A stretch of DNA of 64,000 nucleotides from Begonia masoniana (GCA_022432975.1 CM039508.1:24429278-24493277), one strand, 5' to 3'; shown: positions 1 through 11,215, counted from the stretch's first letter. Notes: generated from the sequence alone by a model not told the origin. Made by a program: numbers and translations.

Positions 1-697
1 AATGAGATCAAGGATACTTCTAGCAAGAATATATTGAAGAGTAGGTGATGGCCTAGCCAAAAATCAAAGTTTATCCCAAGCTTGGTCTAAAATTCCTAAA
101 AAACTTTTTATGATTACATCGGCAATAATCTAGCAAAAGATGGATTATTCAAAACAGGCTCTATGGAAAAATGAAGATGGAATAGCTATAAGGAGGTTAA
201 CACACCCCATTTTTAAAGATAAAGAAGGGCGTGAACTTTTTGTACATTGTATGCCCATTTTTTTTAAATATTTCTGATTGTTTTGGTAGATGGAGACAGA
301 ATTGTCAGAGGAGATGCTCCTTTTAGAATGGCAAAATCAAAATATAGTGTTGAACAAGTATGTGTAACTATTGAGTTCTATGACAGTGAACTCAATGGAA
401 TCAATTATAGTGAGCATGCTACTGTGAAAAATATTCGAGACGTGCTCAATTGGGTGAAATTTTTGAATTAGATCGTGGTACTTTGAAATTCGAAGGGGAT
501 TTTCGTAGTAGTTCAGGGAGTTGGTTTACTTTGAGCATGCTTCGTTTGCTTTGCTCTTTTTCTTTGGGATCATTTGGCATGGTGCTAGAACCTTGTTCAA
601 AGATGTTTTTGCTGGTGTTGATCTGATTTGGATGCACAAGTAGAATTTGGTGCATTCTAAAAAAACTTGGGAGTTCCAACTATAATAAGACAAGTAG
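1..697 (+). pseudogene. psbB: Nuclear plastid-DNA copy of psbB (CP47), 3' part, decayed
   Basis: The active plastid gene encodes CP47, a chlorophyll-binding core antenna protein of photosystem II in the thylakoid membrane. Here only the C-terminal third is in the window, running in from the left edge. Recognisable stretches are RVGDGLAKNQSLSQAWS-like codons near 40-100, [14 protein letters not shown] near 283-330, SKYSVEQV, and the C-terminal segment around 590-690 that matches [15 protein letters not shown]. The frame is broken several times: a TGG has become TGA near position 3, there are small indels near 140-260, and a frameshift lies after 460. Many changes are C-to-T or G-to-A, as expected for methylated, non-functional nuclear copies. 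It is followed by psbT, psbN, psbH and petB in plastid order, so this is one NUPT, not an isolated gene. Confidence 0.93.
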
Positions 698-856
698 TTT
701 GATATAACATTACTTGGTTATTTTTTGTCTTTATTTTTGTGATTTGACATAGCTATAATACTGGATAAATCTTGACTTGGATTGCTTCCTTTTTGTTTTT
801 TTTTTTTTAACTTTTGTCTTGAACTTTATCTGAAAAAAATTTCCCAATAAATAGGC

Positions 857-998
857 ATGGAAGCTATAGTTGTAAACCAAAATTAAATCTATAAAAGCAT
901 TGGTTTATACATTCCTCTTAGTCTCAACTCTAGGAATCATTTTTTTCACTTTCCTTCTTCGCAAACCACATAAAGTGCCAACTAAAAAAATGAAATGA
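857..998 (+). pseudogene. psbT: NUPT copy of psbT with a 34-bp insertion
   Basis: psbT encodes a ~33-35-residue single-span photosystem II subunit. The copy starts ATGGAAGC at 857. It then has 34 extra bases (865-898) before the normal sequence resumes as codons for [16 protein letters not shown] and ends VPTKKMK-stop at 996-998. The insert is flanked by AAGC on both sides, so it may come from a filler or slippage event. The insert breaks the reading frame right after the second codon. Several residues in the middle are also changed (for example [10 protein letters not shown] where the family has an AIFFREPPK-like stretch). It is not expected to be functional. Confidence 0.92.
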
Positions 999-1017
999 TT
1001 TTTCATTATCTCAATTG

Positions 1018-1055
1018 AAGTAAAGAGCCTCCTAATATTGGGAGGCTCTTTACTT
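1018..1055. terminator. psbT-psbN intergenic stem-loop (plastid origin)
   Basis: Perfect 15-bp inverted repeat: arm AAGTAAAGAGCCTCC at 1018-1032, 8-nt loop, complementary arm at 1041-1055. A hairpin between the convergent psbT and psbN genes is a known feature of plastid DNA, where it stabilises RNA ends. Here it is a fossil, but it has stayed perfectly paired although the genes around it have decayed. Confidence 0.8.
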
Positions 1056-1063
1056 TACTTCAA

Positions 1064-1187
1064 CTAGTCCGCATGTTCCTCGAATGGATCTCATAGTTGT
1101 TGGGAGGGTTGCCCAAAAGAAGTATATAAGGGGTAAAACTTACAAGTAAACTAGATATAGAGATGGCAACTAGAGTTGATATTGGGA
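1064..1187 (-). pseudogene. psbN: NUPT copy of psbN, broken
   Basis: psbN encodes a 43-residue thylakoid protein needed for photosystem II assembly and is transcribed opposite to psbT and psbH. On the minus strand the end of the gene is clear at 1064-1066 (stop) preceded by codons for DPFEEH-like residues, and the start region reads LVAISISGLLVSFT at about 1130-1180. A small deletion lies near 1130 and the start codon region (about 1181-1187) is mutated, so no complete reading frame remains. Position and orientation between psbT and psbH are as in plastid genomes. Confidence 0.85.
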
Positions 1188-1292
1188 GGGTTCCTTGTGT
1201 TCAAGACCACAATGAATCTATGATAAGATCATTTATTTACAATAGAATAGTATACAAAGTCAACAGATCTCAATTAATACAAAATATAATTT

Positions 1293-1505
1293 ATGGCTAC
1301 ACAAACAGTTGAGGATAGTTCTAGACCTAGTCCAAGACAAATGATTTTAGGGGGTTTACTGAAACCATTGAATTCAGAATATGGGAAAGTACCTCCTTGT
1401 TGGGGAACTACTTCTTTGATGGGTGTTGCGATGGCCCTATTTACAATATTTTTGCCTATTATTTTAGATATTTATAATTTTTCCCTTTTACTGGAAAGAA
1501 TTTGA
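1293..1505 (+). pseudogene. psbH: NUPT copy of psbH, open over 70 codons
   Basis: psbH encodes the ~73-residue photosystem II 10-kDa phosphoprotein. The copy begins [11 protein letters not shown] and keeps [25 protein letters not shown] and IILDIYN, so the whole gene is present. It ends at TGA 1503-1505, about three codons early compared with the family. Substitutions are scattered, for example in the N-terminal region that carries the phosphorylated Thr and in the membrane span ([11 protein letters not shown]). The frame is open only because the gene is short. Lack of a transit peptide and its place in a decayed NUPT argue that it is not expressed. Confidence 0.93.
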
Positions 1506-1630
1506 ATGAATTAGATTTGATTCACAAGACCCCTAAATAACTACTCAATAGAAATATTGTAGGTCTCCTGTTTTATCCCAATCTTGTTTGATAGTTCAAT
1601 CGTGGAATTTTTTTTATGTATTTCCAGAAT

Positions 1631-1990
1631 ATGAGTGTGTGACTTGTTATAATTGATTCTATCGATACTATAGAAAAAAAATTTATCATCTTGATCAAAA
1701 TGGTTTTATTTGGTTGGATATTCAATATAGTCTAGTTTCTGAAGCACGCAATCTATGAAATAAATTCAAAAATATTATAACTATGATTCATACTTACCAG
1801 ACCTCGCGACCGAACTCCAAAAAGAGAGTTCGAAGTGATAAATCAACAATTTTTTTCCACCTCCCATTTCTTTTTTTTATTATTATTATTAAAAGATAAA
1901 CATTTCTTTACATTTATTATTTTCATTATAAAAAATCATTAAATAAGCAATGATCGAGAGGATCTTACTCATAGAATTTTTGAACGTTTT
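1631..1990 (+). pseudogene. petB: NUPT copy of petB exon 1 and start of its group II intron
   Basis: petB (cytochrome b6) has a 6-bp first exon in plants. ATGAGT at 1631-1636 is followed directly by GTGTGACTTG, the start expected of a group II intron, at the expected distance downstream of psbH. The following AT-rich DNA up to about 1990 fits intron sequence but I cannot verify where plastid homology ends. No petB exon 2 was found in the window, so the NUPT probably stops inside the intron. Confidence 0.7.
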
Positions 1991-3200
1991 TATTTTGTTT
2001 TGGAAGGTTTATTGATTCATCGTGGTTGTAGTATGAATATGTGGTTTTAATTGATCCATAGAGTCTTAATATGAGAAATCCTATCAATATTATAAAGAAA
2101 ACAAGAGTAAAGTCGCATTACACACAAATAAAAATAATAAATAAAAAAATAAGTAAATAGAAGATTCAAGAGACCCGTAATGATCCATAATATAAACACA
2201 AATGAGCCGACTTGATTTTTTAGCATTATAACCACAAAGAAAAATAATATTTTTGGTATTATTATTCTTTCTTATATTGAGAAAAAATTGACTCAGTTTT
2301 ATAGTTTACGTACCTTTGTCTTACCTTTTCTTACTAACGTATTTATGTTAATGCACTTCTCTGTGATACATAAACAAGGCATTTTTGATCCGTTATAGAA
2401 ATATAAATCATAGATATTTATGATTAGTTATTTATTACTGGGGGAGAAAGAATAGTATTTCATTGCTACAAATATGTATTATTGAAAAAATAAGACATGT
2501 ATTTGGATATTTTCCTTCAACTCCAAAAAATAGTATTTGTTATTTGACACTATTAGTTAAAGTGAATTCTTGTAAGAGAAAATGAATTTTGCGACTGTGT
2601 GACTTGAACGATTGATTGGATCATGCATATATATGACTTTTTCTTCCACATTATCTGCCACATTGGAAAGTACAATAAAATGTGTCTTTGTTCCAACCAC
2701 TATGTAAGCCCTATACAGAGGATAGGTTGGTTCGTTTGAAAAGAACTTTGTTTGAAAATAATTTTTTTCTGTGATCAGACTTGAACATGTTATGTTGTCG
2801 TGCATGAACAGACTCTACAAAATCCAGTAGATTAAGTAATGTGGTATAATCCAAATTACATTTTATCTATTTCATTTATTTAATGCTAAATAATAGTAGA
2901 AAAAATGCATTCATTTTCTCTACATTGACTTGATTTATGATACTATCGGAGTGATACAAGAGATCTAAAGAAGAACAGAGGCTATATACATATAAGAAGA
3001 ACAAAGGCTAGATATAGGTGTGTGGTGGTAATACACCAATTTATCCATTATTCGTAGATAAAATAATTTCTTTCACTTTTGAATTAACCTATTTAGTTTT
3101 CTTTATTTTGTAGGGAAACACTTTCAAGGGGATGTGACTAACGCATGTAACCATGATATGCTAAAAGCATAGATTGGAGTGGGAACCCATGGAAGAAGCC
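1991..3200. other. AT-rich intergenic DNA, no gene recognised
   Basis: Strongly AT-rich sequence with short open frames only and no coding signature on either strand. The left part could still be decayed petB intron. Nothing else can be supported here. Confidence 0.5.
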
Positions 3201-3213
3201 GAAGCCTAAACAC

Positions 3214-3605
3214 CTTCGGCGAAATAGCTCAATGTGAGCCGAAGCACTATCTCATTTTGGGGAGCTTTGAAGACCAGCCTTTCATTCTACCTTTAATATG
3301 CAATTGTGTGATATTTTTAACATTGGGCCTTATTTTAGTCCTTTTACTCATGTTGGACCAAAGTTACTATGTGTAACTTCTACTCGGCTCGTCCTAGTTG
3401 GCCGAGTAGACTATGGGGTTTTTTTTTTTTTTTTTATATTTTTAAATCATGGTCTTGTTGTACTAGAGTACTAGGAGGACAAGTGATTCCTAGGGAGGAC
3501 ATTGCTGAGTTCTAGAGAAGACACCTTTGAAATAGGGTAAAGAGGTTAAAGACTAGCCTTAGACCTTCTTGTGCTCGGCTATTTAGAGTAAGTCTGGCCG
3601 AGCAC
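3214..3605. repeat. Three hairpins with TCGGC/GCCGA arms, possible LTR remnant
   Basis: Three perfect inverted repeats follow one another: CTTCGGC/GCCGAAG (3214-3220 and 3238-3244), CTACTCGGC/GCCGAGTAG (3380-3388 and 3401-3409) and GTGCTCGGC/GCCGAGCAC (3571-3579 and 3597-3605). All share a TCGGC core. Downstream at about 3678-3710 a TATATAAC box precedes an ACCCTAA-rich stretch, a promoter-like arrangement that fits an old LTR, but I could not find both LTR ends or a target-site duplication. Confidence 0.5.
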
Positions 3606-4029
3606 TCCATTCCTCTTTTGGCTTTGCCCTTGTAAAAGGGGACATTAGAGTTGCAATCATAATTCCCTCTAGGGTATCTATATAACCATCCTTATGGGCT
3701 ACTATAAACCCTAATTTTGAATGAAAGAAAGATCAATTTGAAGTTTCATCTTCAAATTTGGAGCTTGCTCTTCAACTGCCACGTCATTCAGTGAGTAAAA
3801 TATGAATTAGAGTTTGGTGTTTTGTGAGTGTAGGTGGAGTCAATTACTTGCTATTCCTTTCTCTTACTCTCCCATTAGAGGTTGAACAACCAATAAAGGT
3901 ATAGACAACATGCAATACAACAAGTTTGAGGCGTTCATCCATGAAAGTTGCACGACATCAAGGAGATGCAGTCGTAACATGTTCTGGACCAACTTCCATT
4001 CCTGCATCCATATATTTTCATCCACAATG

Positions 4030-4690
4030 ATTTAGCACTTTATTTTTGGAGGCAATTATCCTCACATATAAAGCATCATCTTGTCAAAAACTCTCGTTAA
4101 GAGGATATCAATCGAGTGAGTTATACCTTCCCAAAGTTCACCCAATTTCTCAGCCATAACAGAATTTCGAGTTCCCAGTACCCTTCACCATTTTCAGCAT
4201 AATTTTCACTCCATGCCACTTTTGAGCATCAAATGAGGAGGACACTCCTAAGACTAGAAGGTGTCTGAATTTCAACCACATAGTCCAAGTAGTGATCGTT
4301 TTGTGCTTGTGGTAAGTTATTGCTCTCCTCATCAATATATTTGTATCAACCATGACTCAGCCCTTCATTTTTGGAGGCAATCATCCTCATATATAAAGCA
4401 TTATCCTATCAAAAACTCTCATTAAGAGGACATCAATTGAATGAGTTATACCTTCCTAAAGTTCACCCATTTTTTTGGTCAGAACAAAATTTCGAGTTCC
4501 TAGAACCCTTCACCATTTTCAGTATAACTTTTACTCCATGCCACTTTGGAACGTCGAATTTGGAGGACACTCATACCATAACAAGGACTAGAAGTTATCC
4601 ACATTTCAGCTCCAAAGTTGAAGTAGTGATCGTTTTGTGCTTGTGGAAAATTATTGCTCGCCTCGGCCAAAATAGTTTCTTTCCAAGTGA
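4030..4690. repeat. Diverged tandem duplication, unit about 325 bp
   Basis: About 4030-4350 and 4355-4690 are the same sequence, visibly diverged. Shared landmarks include TTTTTGGAGGCAAT, AAAAACTCTC, GAGTTATACCTTCC, CAGAATTTCGAGTTCC-like and AGTAGTGATCGTTTTGTGC. No protein is recognisable in either copy. The text resembles non-coding parts of the chromovirus LTR family seen at 59545-60897. Confidence 0.7.
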
Positions 4691-4699
4691 GGCAAGTTT

Positions 4700-6412
4700 G
4701 TGTTTTAAATTCCACCTCTATTTTGCAGCACGTCAATCGACTCACTCTAATGACATCACCTTTCATAGTGAGGGAGACTTTTAGCCATTGATGTAGGATT
4801 GATTGGCATTAATTATTTACCTTTATTTGACAGATGTTGTTGGTGAGATTTAACTCTTATTATTTTTGTTCCTTTTTGTTTGATTATTTATTTTCAGTTT
4901 TTTGTGCAGTTAATATGATCTTTTACTATTTTGATGTCATTATTAGACTATTAGGTTAGCCCAAGTTATTGGGATCTCGCTTTTTTCTTATTAATTCTTC
5001 CATTGTTACTTTCTTTATTTCTTATAAAAAGGGCCAAATGGTTCAATCCACTATTTTGGGCTGGGCCATTACCGTCCATATTTCAGTTGTAATAGAAATT
5101 TTTATATCAAAGCTACGTTAAGAGTCTTGAAAGCAAAATCCTAAGTTGGATAGTGTAAAAGCATAAGAAATACTTGTGAATATTTTTATTAAGAACGTGT
5201 TCTACTATCCAATTTGAATTTGTCTAGTTTTAGGGTGACCTACCACTAAGATGGCAAGTTTGAAAGTTGTCTTGGAAACCTATAACTCGGCCAAAATGCA
5301 TCATCTCCTTGCAAAATTTGGAATTAATCTTCCATTATATGTGTGAAATATAACCTCAAAATTCACTGCCAAAGAACTTGTAAATCAGGAGATATGACGA
5401 GATTGGTAGGCAGTGTCGGAGAAACCAAATTTTTAGGGTTGTAACTAGCGCTATCTTTGGGACAGCTACATCTGAGTCATAAAACTTTATCTCCACATGA
5501 AATTTTGATAGCAACAAGTCTCACAAGTGAATAAGAGCCCTCAAAAAATCATGGGAAAATTCCACCATAATTAAAAATTATGATGGAAATGGTAAGAGTC
5601 GCCGGAATTTGGAATACACCCCTCGGCCAAGAAATTAGGGCTCACTTAGAATGCTACTATCTCGATCAATATTAGTCTTCTTGACATGATTTTTGGACAA
5701 CACCTTGCTCCGTAAGTTAGGATGGCGCCCTTCACATTTTGCGGTGAAAGTTGCTATGAAAAGAAGTTGTGGTCTAAGGGGTAGCAGTTGGTCTGAATAC
5801 AGACTAAGGATGTGCCAATTGACTTCTATGGCTTCCTTACAAGAGGAAGCTCTCCAACTTGGGTATTTTGAGAGTTTATATACCCTTGATGATTGTTGCA
5901 CCACTATTGGAAGAGGATGGAGAAGAGAGTGATATAAAATGAATCCACCTATTCTTACAAAAAGTGGAAACAACAACACAACACTTGGATGTTACTCACC
6001 AAGGGAGGGTAACAATTTGAAGAGAGAACTCTCAATCTTGAAGAAAATCTTCAGCAAATGTTTTGATATCAAAATGTCTAAGTTAGCTGCCAAGAATCCT
6101 AAGAGGAGCTTAAATAGAATCCAAGAAGAAGATTAAGGTTCTACTAACCATGAGCAACAATTACAAAAAGAAACAAACACAAAAGCATGTGATCACTCAA
6201 CCACTTGGGTTGGACCAAGTGAGTGTTACAAAATGTGGTCCATATAAGATAATACAAATTCAAGCCCAAAAACAAAGCTAACACAAACGAAATATGATAA
6301 GTCTTAAGGCTTCAAAAGATGCAATGAAAGGCCAACCAAAAAGCTAAGTGTCCACGGTCTTCAAGTCTTGGCCGCCTCCATGGTCTCCCAACTTAGCATG
6401 TGCATGGGCCTA
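4700..6412. other. Degenerate LTR-like DNA, host of element D
   Basis: No gene recognised. Phrases around 5840-5980 (a start of a leader with TATATACCCTTGATGATTG and AATCCACCTATTCTTAC) have diverged counterparts at about 60030-60110, so this is probably an old LTR of the same chromovirus group as J and the LTR at 59545. The last ~70 bp before 6413 (CTTCAAGTCTTGG ... GTGCATGGGCCTA) recur at 15803-15871, which shows the unoccupied form of the site into which element D inserted. Confidence 0.5.
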
Positions 6413-6694
6413 TGTAACGCCCCGAGTTATCTGAACCCGGTTTGTCACACAAACTCCGTACATAAATAAAATTTCTACCATATTATTTTTTTTTACTTGC
6501 AGCGGAAATCATTTGAACAAGCTGAAAGCTAAACAAAATCATAAATAGTGTTTGGATGATCGGGCGAAATGTTAGAAATATTCGTCCAAGAGAAAACAAG
6601 AGTTAAATCACGAATTTCTTTAAAAGTGGCGAAGGTCAAACGCATCCGCCGCTGAACCGAGTCAACGGAAGAGGCTGAAAACAGAAAACAAAAG

Positions 6695-9478
6695 ACATCA
6701 TCCGATAGACTTAAACCTACACCTTCCGATGATGTCAGCACGCATCTGCCGATGAGTTTACTGAGACATCATCCGATAGACTTAAACCTACACCTTCCGA
6801 TGATGTCAGCACGCATCTGCCGATGAGTTTACTGAGACATCATCCGATAGACTTAACCTACACCTTCCGATGATGTCAGCACGCATCTGCCGATGAGTTT
6901 ACTGAGACATCATCCGATAGACTTAAACCTACACCTTCCGATGATGTCAGCACGCATCTGCCGATGAGTTTACTGAGACAACATCCGATAGACTTAAACC
7001 TACACCTTCCGATGATGTCAGCACGCATCTGCCGATGAGTTTACTGAGACATCATCCGATAGACTTAAACCTACACCTTCCGATGATGTCAGCACGCATC
7101 TGCCGATGAGTTTACTGAGACATCATCCGATAGACTTAACCTACACCTTCCGATGATGTCAGCACGCATCTGCCGATGAGTTTACTGAGACATCATCCGA
7201 TAGACTTAAACCTACACCTTCCGATGATGTCAGCACGCATCTGCCGATGAGTTTACTGAGACATCATCCGATAGACTTAAACCTACACCTTCCGATGATG
7301 TCAGCACGCATCTGCCGATGAGTTTACTGAGACATCATCCGATAGACTTAACCTACACCTTCCGATGATGTCAGCACGCATCTGCCGATGAGTTTACTGA
7401 GACATCATCCGATAGACTTAAACCTACACCTTCCGATGATGTCAGCACGCATCTGCCGATGAGTTTACTGAGACATCATCCGATAGACTTAAACCTACAC
7501 CTTCCGATGATGTCAGCACGCATCTGCCGATGAGTTTACTGAGACATCATCCGATAGACTTAACCTACACCTTCCGATGACGTCAGCACGCATCTGCCGA
7601 TGAGTTTACTGAGACATCATCCGATAGACTTAAACCTACACCTTCCGATGACGTCAGCACGCATCTGCCGATGAGTTTACTGAGACATCATCCGATAGAC
7701 TTAAACCTACACCTTCCGATGACGTCAGCACGCATCTGCCGATGAGTTTACTGAGACATCATCCGATAGACTTAAACCTACACCTTCCGATGATGTCAGC
7801 ACGCATCTGCCGATGAGTTTACTGAGACATCATCCGATAGACTTAAACCTACACCTTCCGATGATGTCAGCACGCATCTGCCGATGAGTTTACTGAGACA
7901 TCATCCGATAGACTTAAACCTACACCTTCCGATGACGTCAGCACGCATCTGCCGATGAGTTTACTGAGACATCATCCGATAGACTTAACCTACACCTTCC
8001 GATGACGTCAGCACGCATCTGCCGATGAGTTTACTGAGACATCATCCGATAGACTTAACCTACACCTTCCGATGACGTCAGCACGCATCTGCCGATGAGT
8101 TTACTGAGACATCATCCGATAGACTTAACCTACACCTTCCGATGACGTCAGCACGCATCTGCCGATGAGTTTACTGAGACATCATCCGATAGACTTAACC
8201 TACACCTTCCGATGACGTCAGCACGCATCTGCCGATGAGTTTACTGAGACATCATCCGATAGACTTAAACCTACACCTTCCGATGACGTCAGCACGCATC
8301 TGCCGATGAGTTTACTGAGACATCATCCGATAGACTTAAACCTACACCTTCCGATGACGTCAGCACGCATCTGCCGATGAGTTTACTGAGACATCATCCG
8401 ATAGACTTAACCTACACCTTCCGATGACGTCAGCACGCATCTGCCGATGAGTTTACTGAGACATCATCCGATAGACTTAACCTACACCTTCCGATGACGT
8501 CAGCACGCATCTGCCGATGAGTTTACTGAGACATCATCCGATAGACTTAACCTACACCTTCCGATGACGTCAGCACGCATCTGCCGATGAGTTTACTGAG
8601 ACATCATCCGATAGACTTAACCTACACCTTCCGATGACGTCAGCACGCATCTGCCGATGAGTTTACTGAGACATCATCCGATAGACTTAAACCTACACCT
8701 TCCGATGACGTCAGCACGCATCTGCCGATGAGTTTACTGAGACATCATCCGATAGACTTAAACCTACACCTTCCGATGACGTCAGCACGCATCTGCCGAT
8801 GAGTTTACTGAGACATCATCCGATAGACTTAAACCTACACCTTCCGATGATGTCAGCACGCATCTGCCGATGAGTTTACTGAGACATCATCCGATAGACT
8901 TAAACCTACACCTTCCGATGATGTCAGCACGCATCTGCCGATGAGTTTACTGAGACATCATCCGATAGACTTAACCTACACCTTCCGATGACGTCAGCAC
9001 GCATCTGCCGATGAGTTTACTGAGACATCATCCGATAGACTTAAACCTACACCTTCCGATGATGTCAGCACGCATCTGCCGATGAGTTTACTGAGACATC
9101 ATCCGATAGACTTAAACCTACACCTTCCGATGACGTCAGCACGCATCTGCCGATGAGTTTACTGAGACATCATCCGATAGACTTAACCTACACCTTCCGA
9201 TGACGTCAGCACGCATCTGCCGATGAGTTTACTGAGACATCATCCGATAGACTTAAACCTACACCTTCCGATGACGTCAGCACGCATCTGCCGATGAGTT
9301 TACTGAGACATCATCCGATAGACTTAACCTACACCTTCCGATGACGTCAGCACGCATCTGCCGATGAGTTTACTGAGACATCATCCGATAGACTTAACCT
9401 ACACCTTCCGATGACGTCAGCACGCATCTGCCGATGAGTTTACTGAGACATCATCCGATAGACTTAACCTACACCTTC
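6695..9478. repeat. 70/71-bp satellite-like array in the 3' LTR of D, about 39 units
   Basis: Head-to-tail units ACATCATCCGATAGACTTAA... ending ...GAGTTTACTGAG. Units are 71 bp (TTAAACC) or 70 bp (TTAACC) and carry either GATGATG or GATGACG in the middle. The order of variants is not random. Early on there is a three-unit rhythm (70-71-71) from about 7126 to 7620. The six-unit block (four 70s, two 71s) at about 7975-8396 is repeated at about 8397-8818. So expansion went by copying multi-unit blocks, a higher-order structure like that of true satellites. Units with TGACGTCA have a perfect 8-bp palindrome. Confidence 0.95.
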
Positions 9479-9599
9479 TCACCAACAAAGATCAGTTAAA
9501 TCGCCTCATCAGTTCACCAGATCCGTAGCATGAGTGTGCTCCCCCAACCAGTCTATCCCTCAATAAACTAAGAGGATTCACCTGCTGTCACTTCTTCAC

Positions 9600-10116
9600 C
9601 TACATCACAAAACTCATCTATTAGCCTAATGCTAAGTAAGCCAAGCAATGATAGAAAGAAAAGAATGAAATGCCGAAACATGAATTCCTAAACATGCAAT
9701 TTCTACTTTCCTCCTCTCAGTTGTTCATGGCGTTGTTTCTGTTCAGATCCCCCTGTGAAATTGGGAGTTGGATCAACTCTCCCAAAGTATAAATATCCAC
9801 TGTCTCATTAAGGGTTGGATTAGCTCCCTTAACAGTAAGGCTGATACACTGTTCAGATCCCCCTGTGAAATTGAGAATTGGATCAACTCTCCCAAAGTAT
9901 AAATATCCACTGTCTCATTAAGGGGCGGATTATTTCCCTTAACAGTAAAACTGATTCACATTACTTTTCAATATGTTCAATCCTTACCACGCCAACATGC
10001 ATTCAAATTCATTTTCGTATACTTTTAAAACATGATGCATAACACACAGACACATCCCAGTAAAAATCCTAACGTTTTGTGATGTAGGCCCGAAGGCACA
10101 AGCAAACTTTACTTAC
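9600..10116 (-). other. Intron-like module of the D 3' LTR
   Basis: Minus donor CCAG|GTAAGT. Arms CCTACATCACAAAAC (9599-9613) and GTTTTGTGATGTAGG (10074-10088) are perfect 15-bp complements. TTACTTAGCATTAGG precedes the acceptor on minus. Confidence 0.6.
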
Positions 10117-10478
10117 CTGGCTCTCCTGGAAATGCTCGGTTTCAAACTACTTCAGAATTCTGCTCACCTAGGTTGAAAGAGAATCGAGTGAGGAGGAAAT
10201 CGCTCGAAGGTTTTCTGTTGAAGAGCTGAAGGCCGGGAGAGAAATAAGGGAATTAGTGGCGGCTACCGAGCACTAAACCCCAAATCACTAACCTTAAATA
10301 CATTATCCATTTTTAAATCTCTAATTACCTTTCTGCCCTTGCCTAGTCATTTATTAACCTAATCAATAACTCCCCCAACCCTTCTATAAAAGTACATCAT
10401 TAATAATAATTTAAATTTTGACTCAATGGAACCGGGTGCTACAATCTACCCTCCTTAAAAGAATTTTGTCCTCAAAAT

Positions 10479-10575
10479 TCAGTACCTGAATAGTTCCGGA
10501 TATTGGTCCATCATGTCCTGCTGGAGCTCCCAAGTTGTCTCCTCAACATTCTGGTTGTGCCATAAGACCTTTACC
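10479..10575 (-). pseudogene. Element D: last ~32 codons of pol
   Basis: On minus, the frame reads through LMAQ/HNQNVEETTWELQQDMMDQYPELF-type residues and stops at 10481-10479. This is the end of the chromodomain-like tail of the polyprotein, matching 30240-30337 of element B almost exactly. It is joined directly to gag near 10576, so the remaining ~3.9 kb of coding sequence were deleted. Confidence 0.85.
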
Positions 10576-11076
10576 CTATTTCAGAAATTCTAACTTCTTC
10601 GCGGTCTGGACTGTGCTGTTGAAATATTTCTCATAGAAAATGTCTTTGAATCGGGACCAGGGCATTGCTAAAACGTCGGTGGTGGTCTCCATTGTCTCCC
10701 ACCAGAGTTGTGCTTCGCCAGCCAAGTGAAATGTTGCTAACGTGACCTTATCTCCTTCTCCTATGCTGGCGCACCTAAACATGCTCTCTATCTTCCTAAG
10801 CCACCCTTCAGCCACACAGATCAGATGACTGACCATCAACGTGGGTGGTCTTAGTCTCCGGAATCTATCCCCGGAATGCTCATTGCTAGAACCCGAGTTG
10901 GCACTTCCTTGTACCTCTCGGTTCAGCAGTACTCCTAGTTGATCGGATTGCTGGCGCATTAGTTCTGCCTGCTGTCGCACTAGATCTGTCAACTGTCCGA
11001 TTACACTAGAATCTTCTGTGTTTCCCGGAGTTGGTGTCTCTTTCTGCACTCTTGGCCTTCCCGGTCGTCTAGACAT
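10576..11076 (-). pseudogene. Element D: truncated gag (166 codons)
   Basis: Starts MSRRPGRPRVQKETPTPG and matches the N-terminal 165 residues of the element B gag nearly residue for residue, including FHLAGEAQLWWETM and KDIFYEKYFNSTVQ of the retrotransposon gag (capsid) domain. The stretch LMVSHLICVAEGW differs from FDGQSFDPVVAEGW in B through three single-base deletions that together restore the frame. The frame ends just after EFLK where the deletion joins it to pol. No CCHC zinc knuckle remains, so nucleic-acid binding by this Gag would be lost. Confidence 0.9.
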
Positions 11077-11215
11077 TTTTGCTATATTCCTGCGCAGGGT
11101 TAATTATTTTTATAAACATCTAATTACTAAAGCTAACGTAAACACTTACAGTGTTGGAGTACTCCCATGCAACGACTGGCACTGATAAGTATCTTTTGAA
11201 CGGTTTAACTGAATT

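Larger units (their letters stand above)
6413..10443 (-). repeat. Element D 3' LTR (4031 bp)
   Basis: Plus-strand ends are TGTAACGCCCCGAG and CCGGGTGCTACA. It contains the array 6695-9478. It also holds two copies of a ~118-bp hairpin block near 9737-9960 (each with TTAAGGG/CCCTTAA-type arms) and a TATTTAA promoter-like box at 10304-10310 (read on minus). The intron-like module runs 9600-10116. The polypurine tract (minus CTTTTAAGGAGGGTAGA) lies just outside at 10445-10461. Confidence 0.92.

Noticed and set aside
1293..1505. psbH as a functional nuclear gene
   Set aside because: Open by chance of shortness; no transit peptide, decayed neighbours, altered residues.
5635..5979. 114-codon minus-strand frame and its plus-strand overlap
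   Set aside because: Within LTR-like DNA with no domain; open on both strands, no support.
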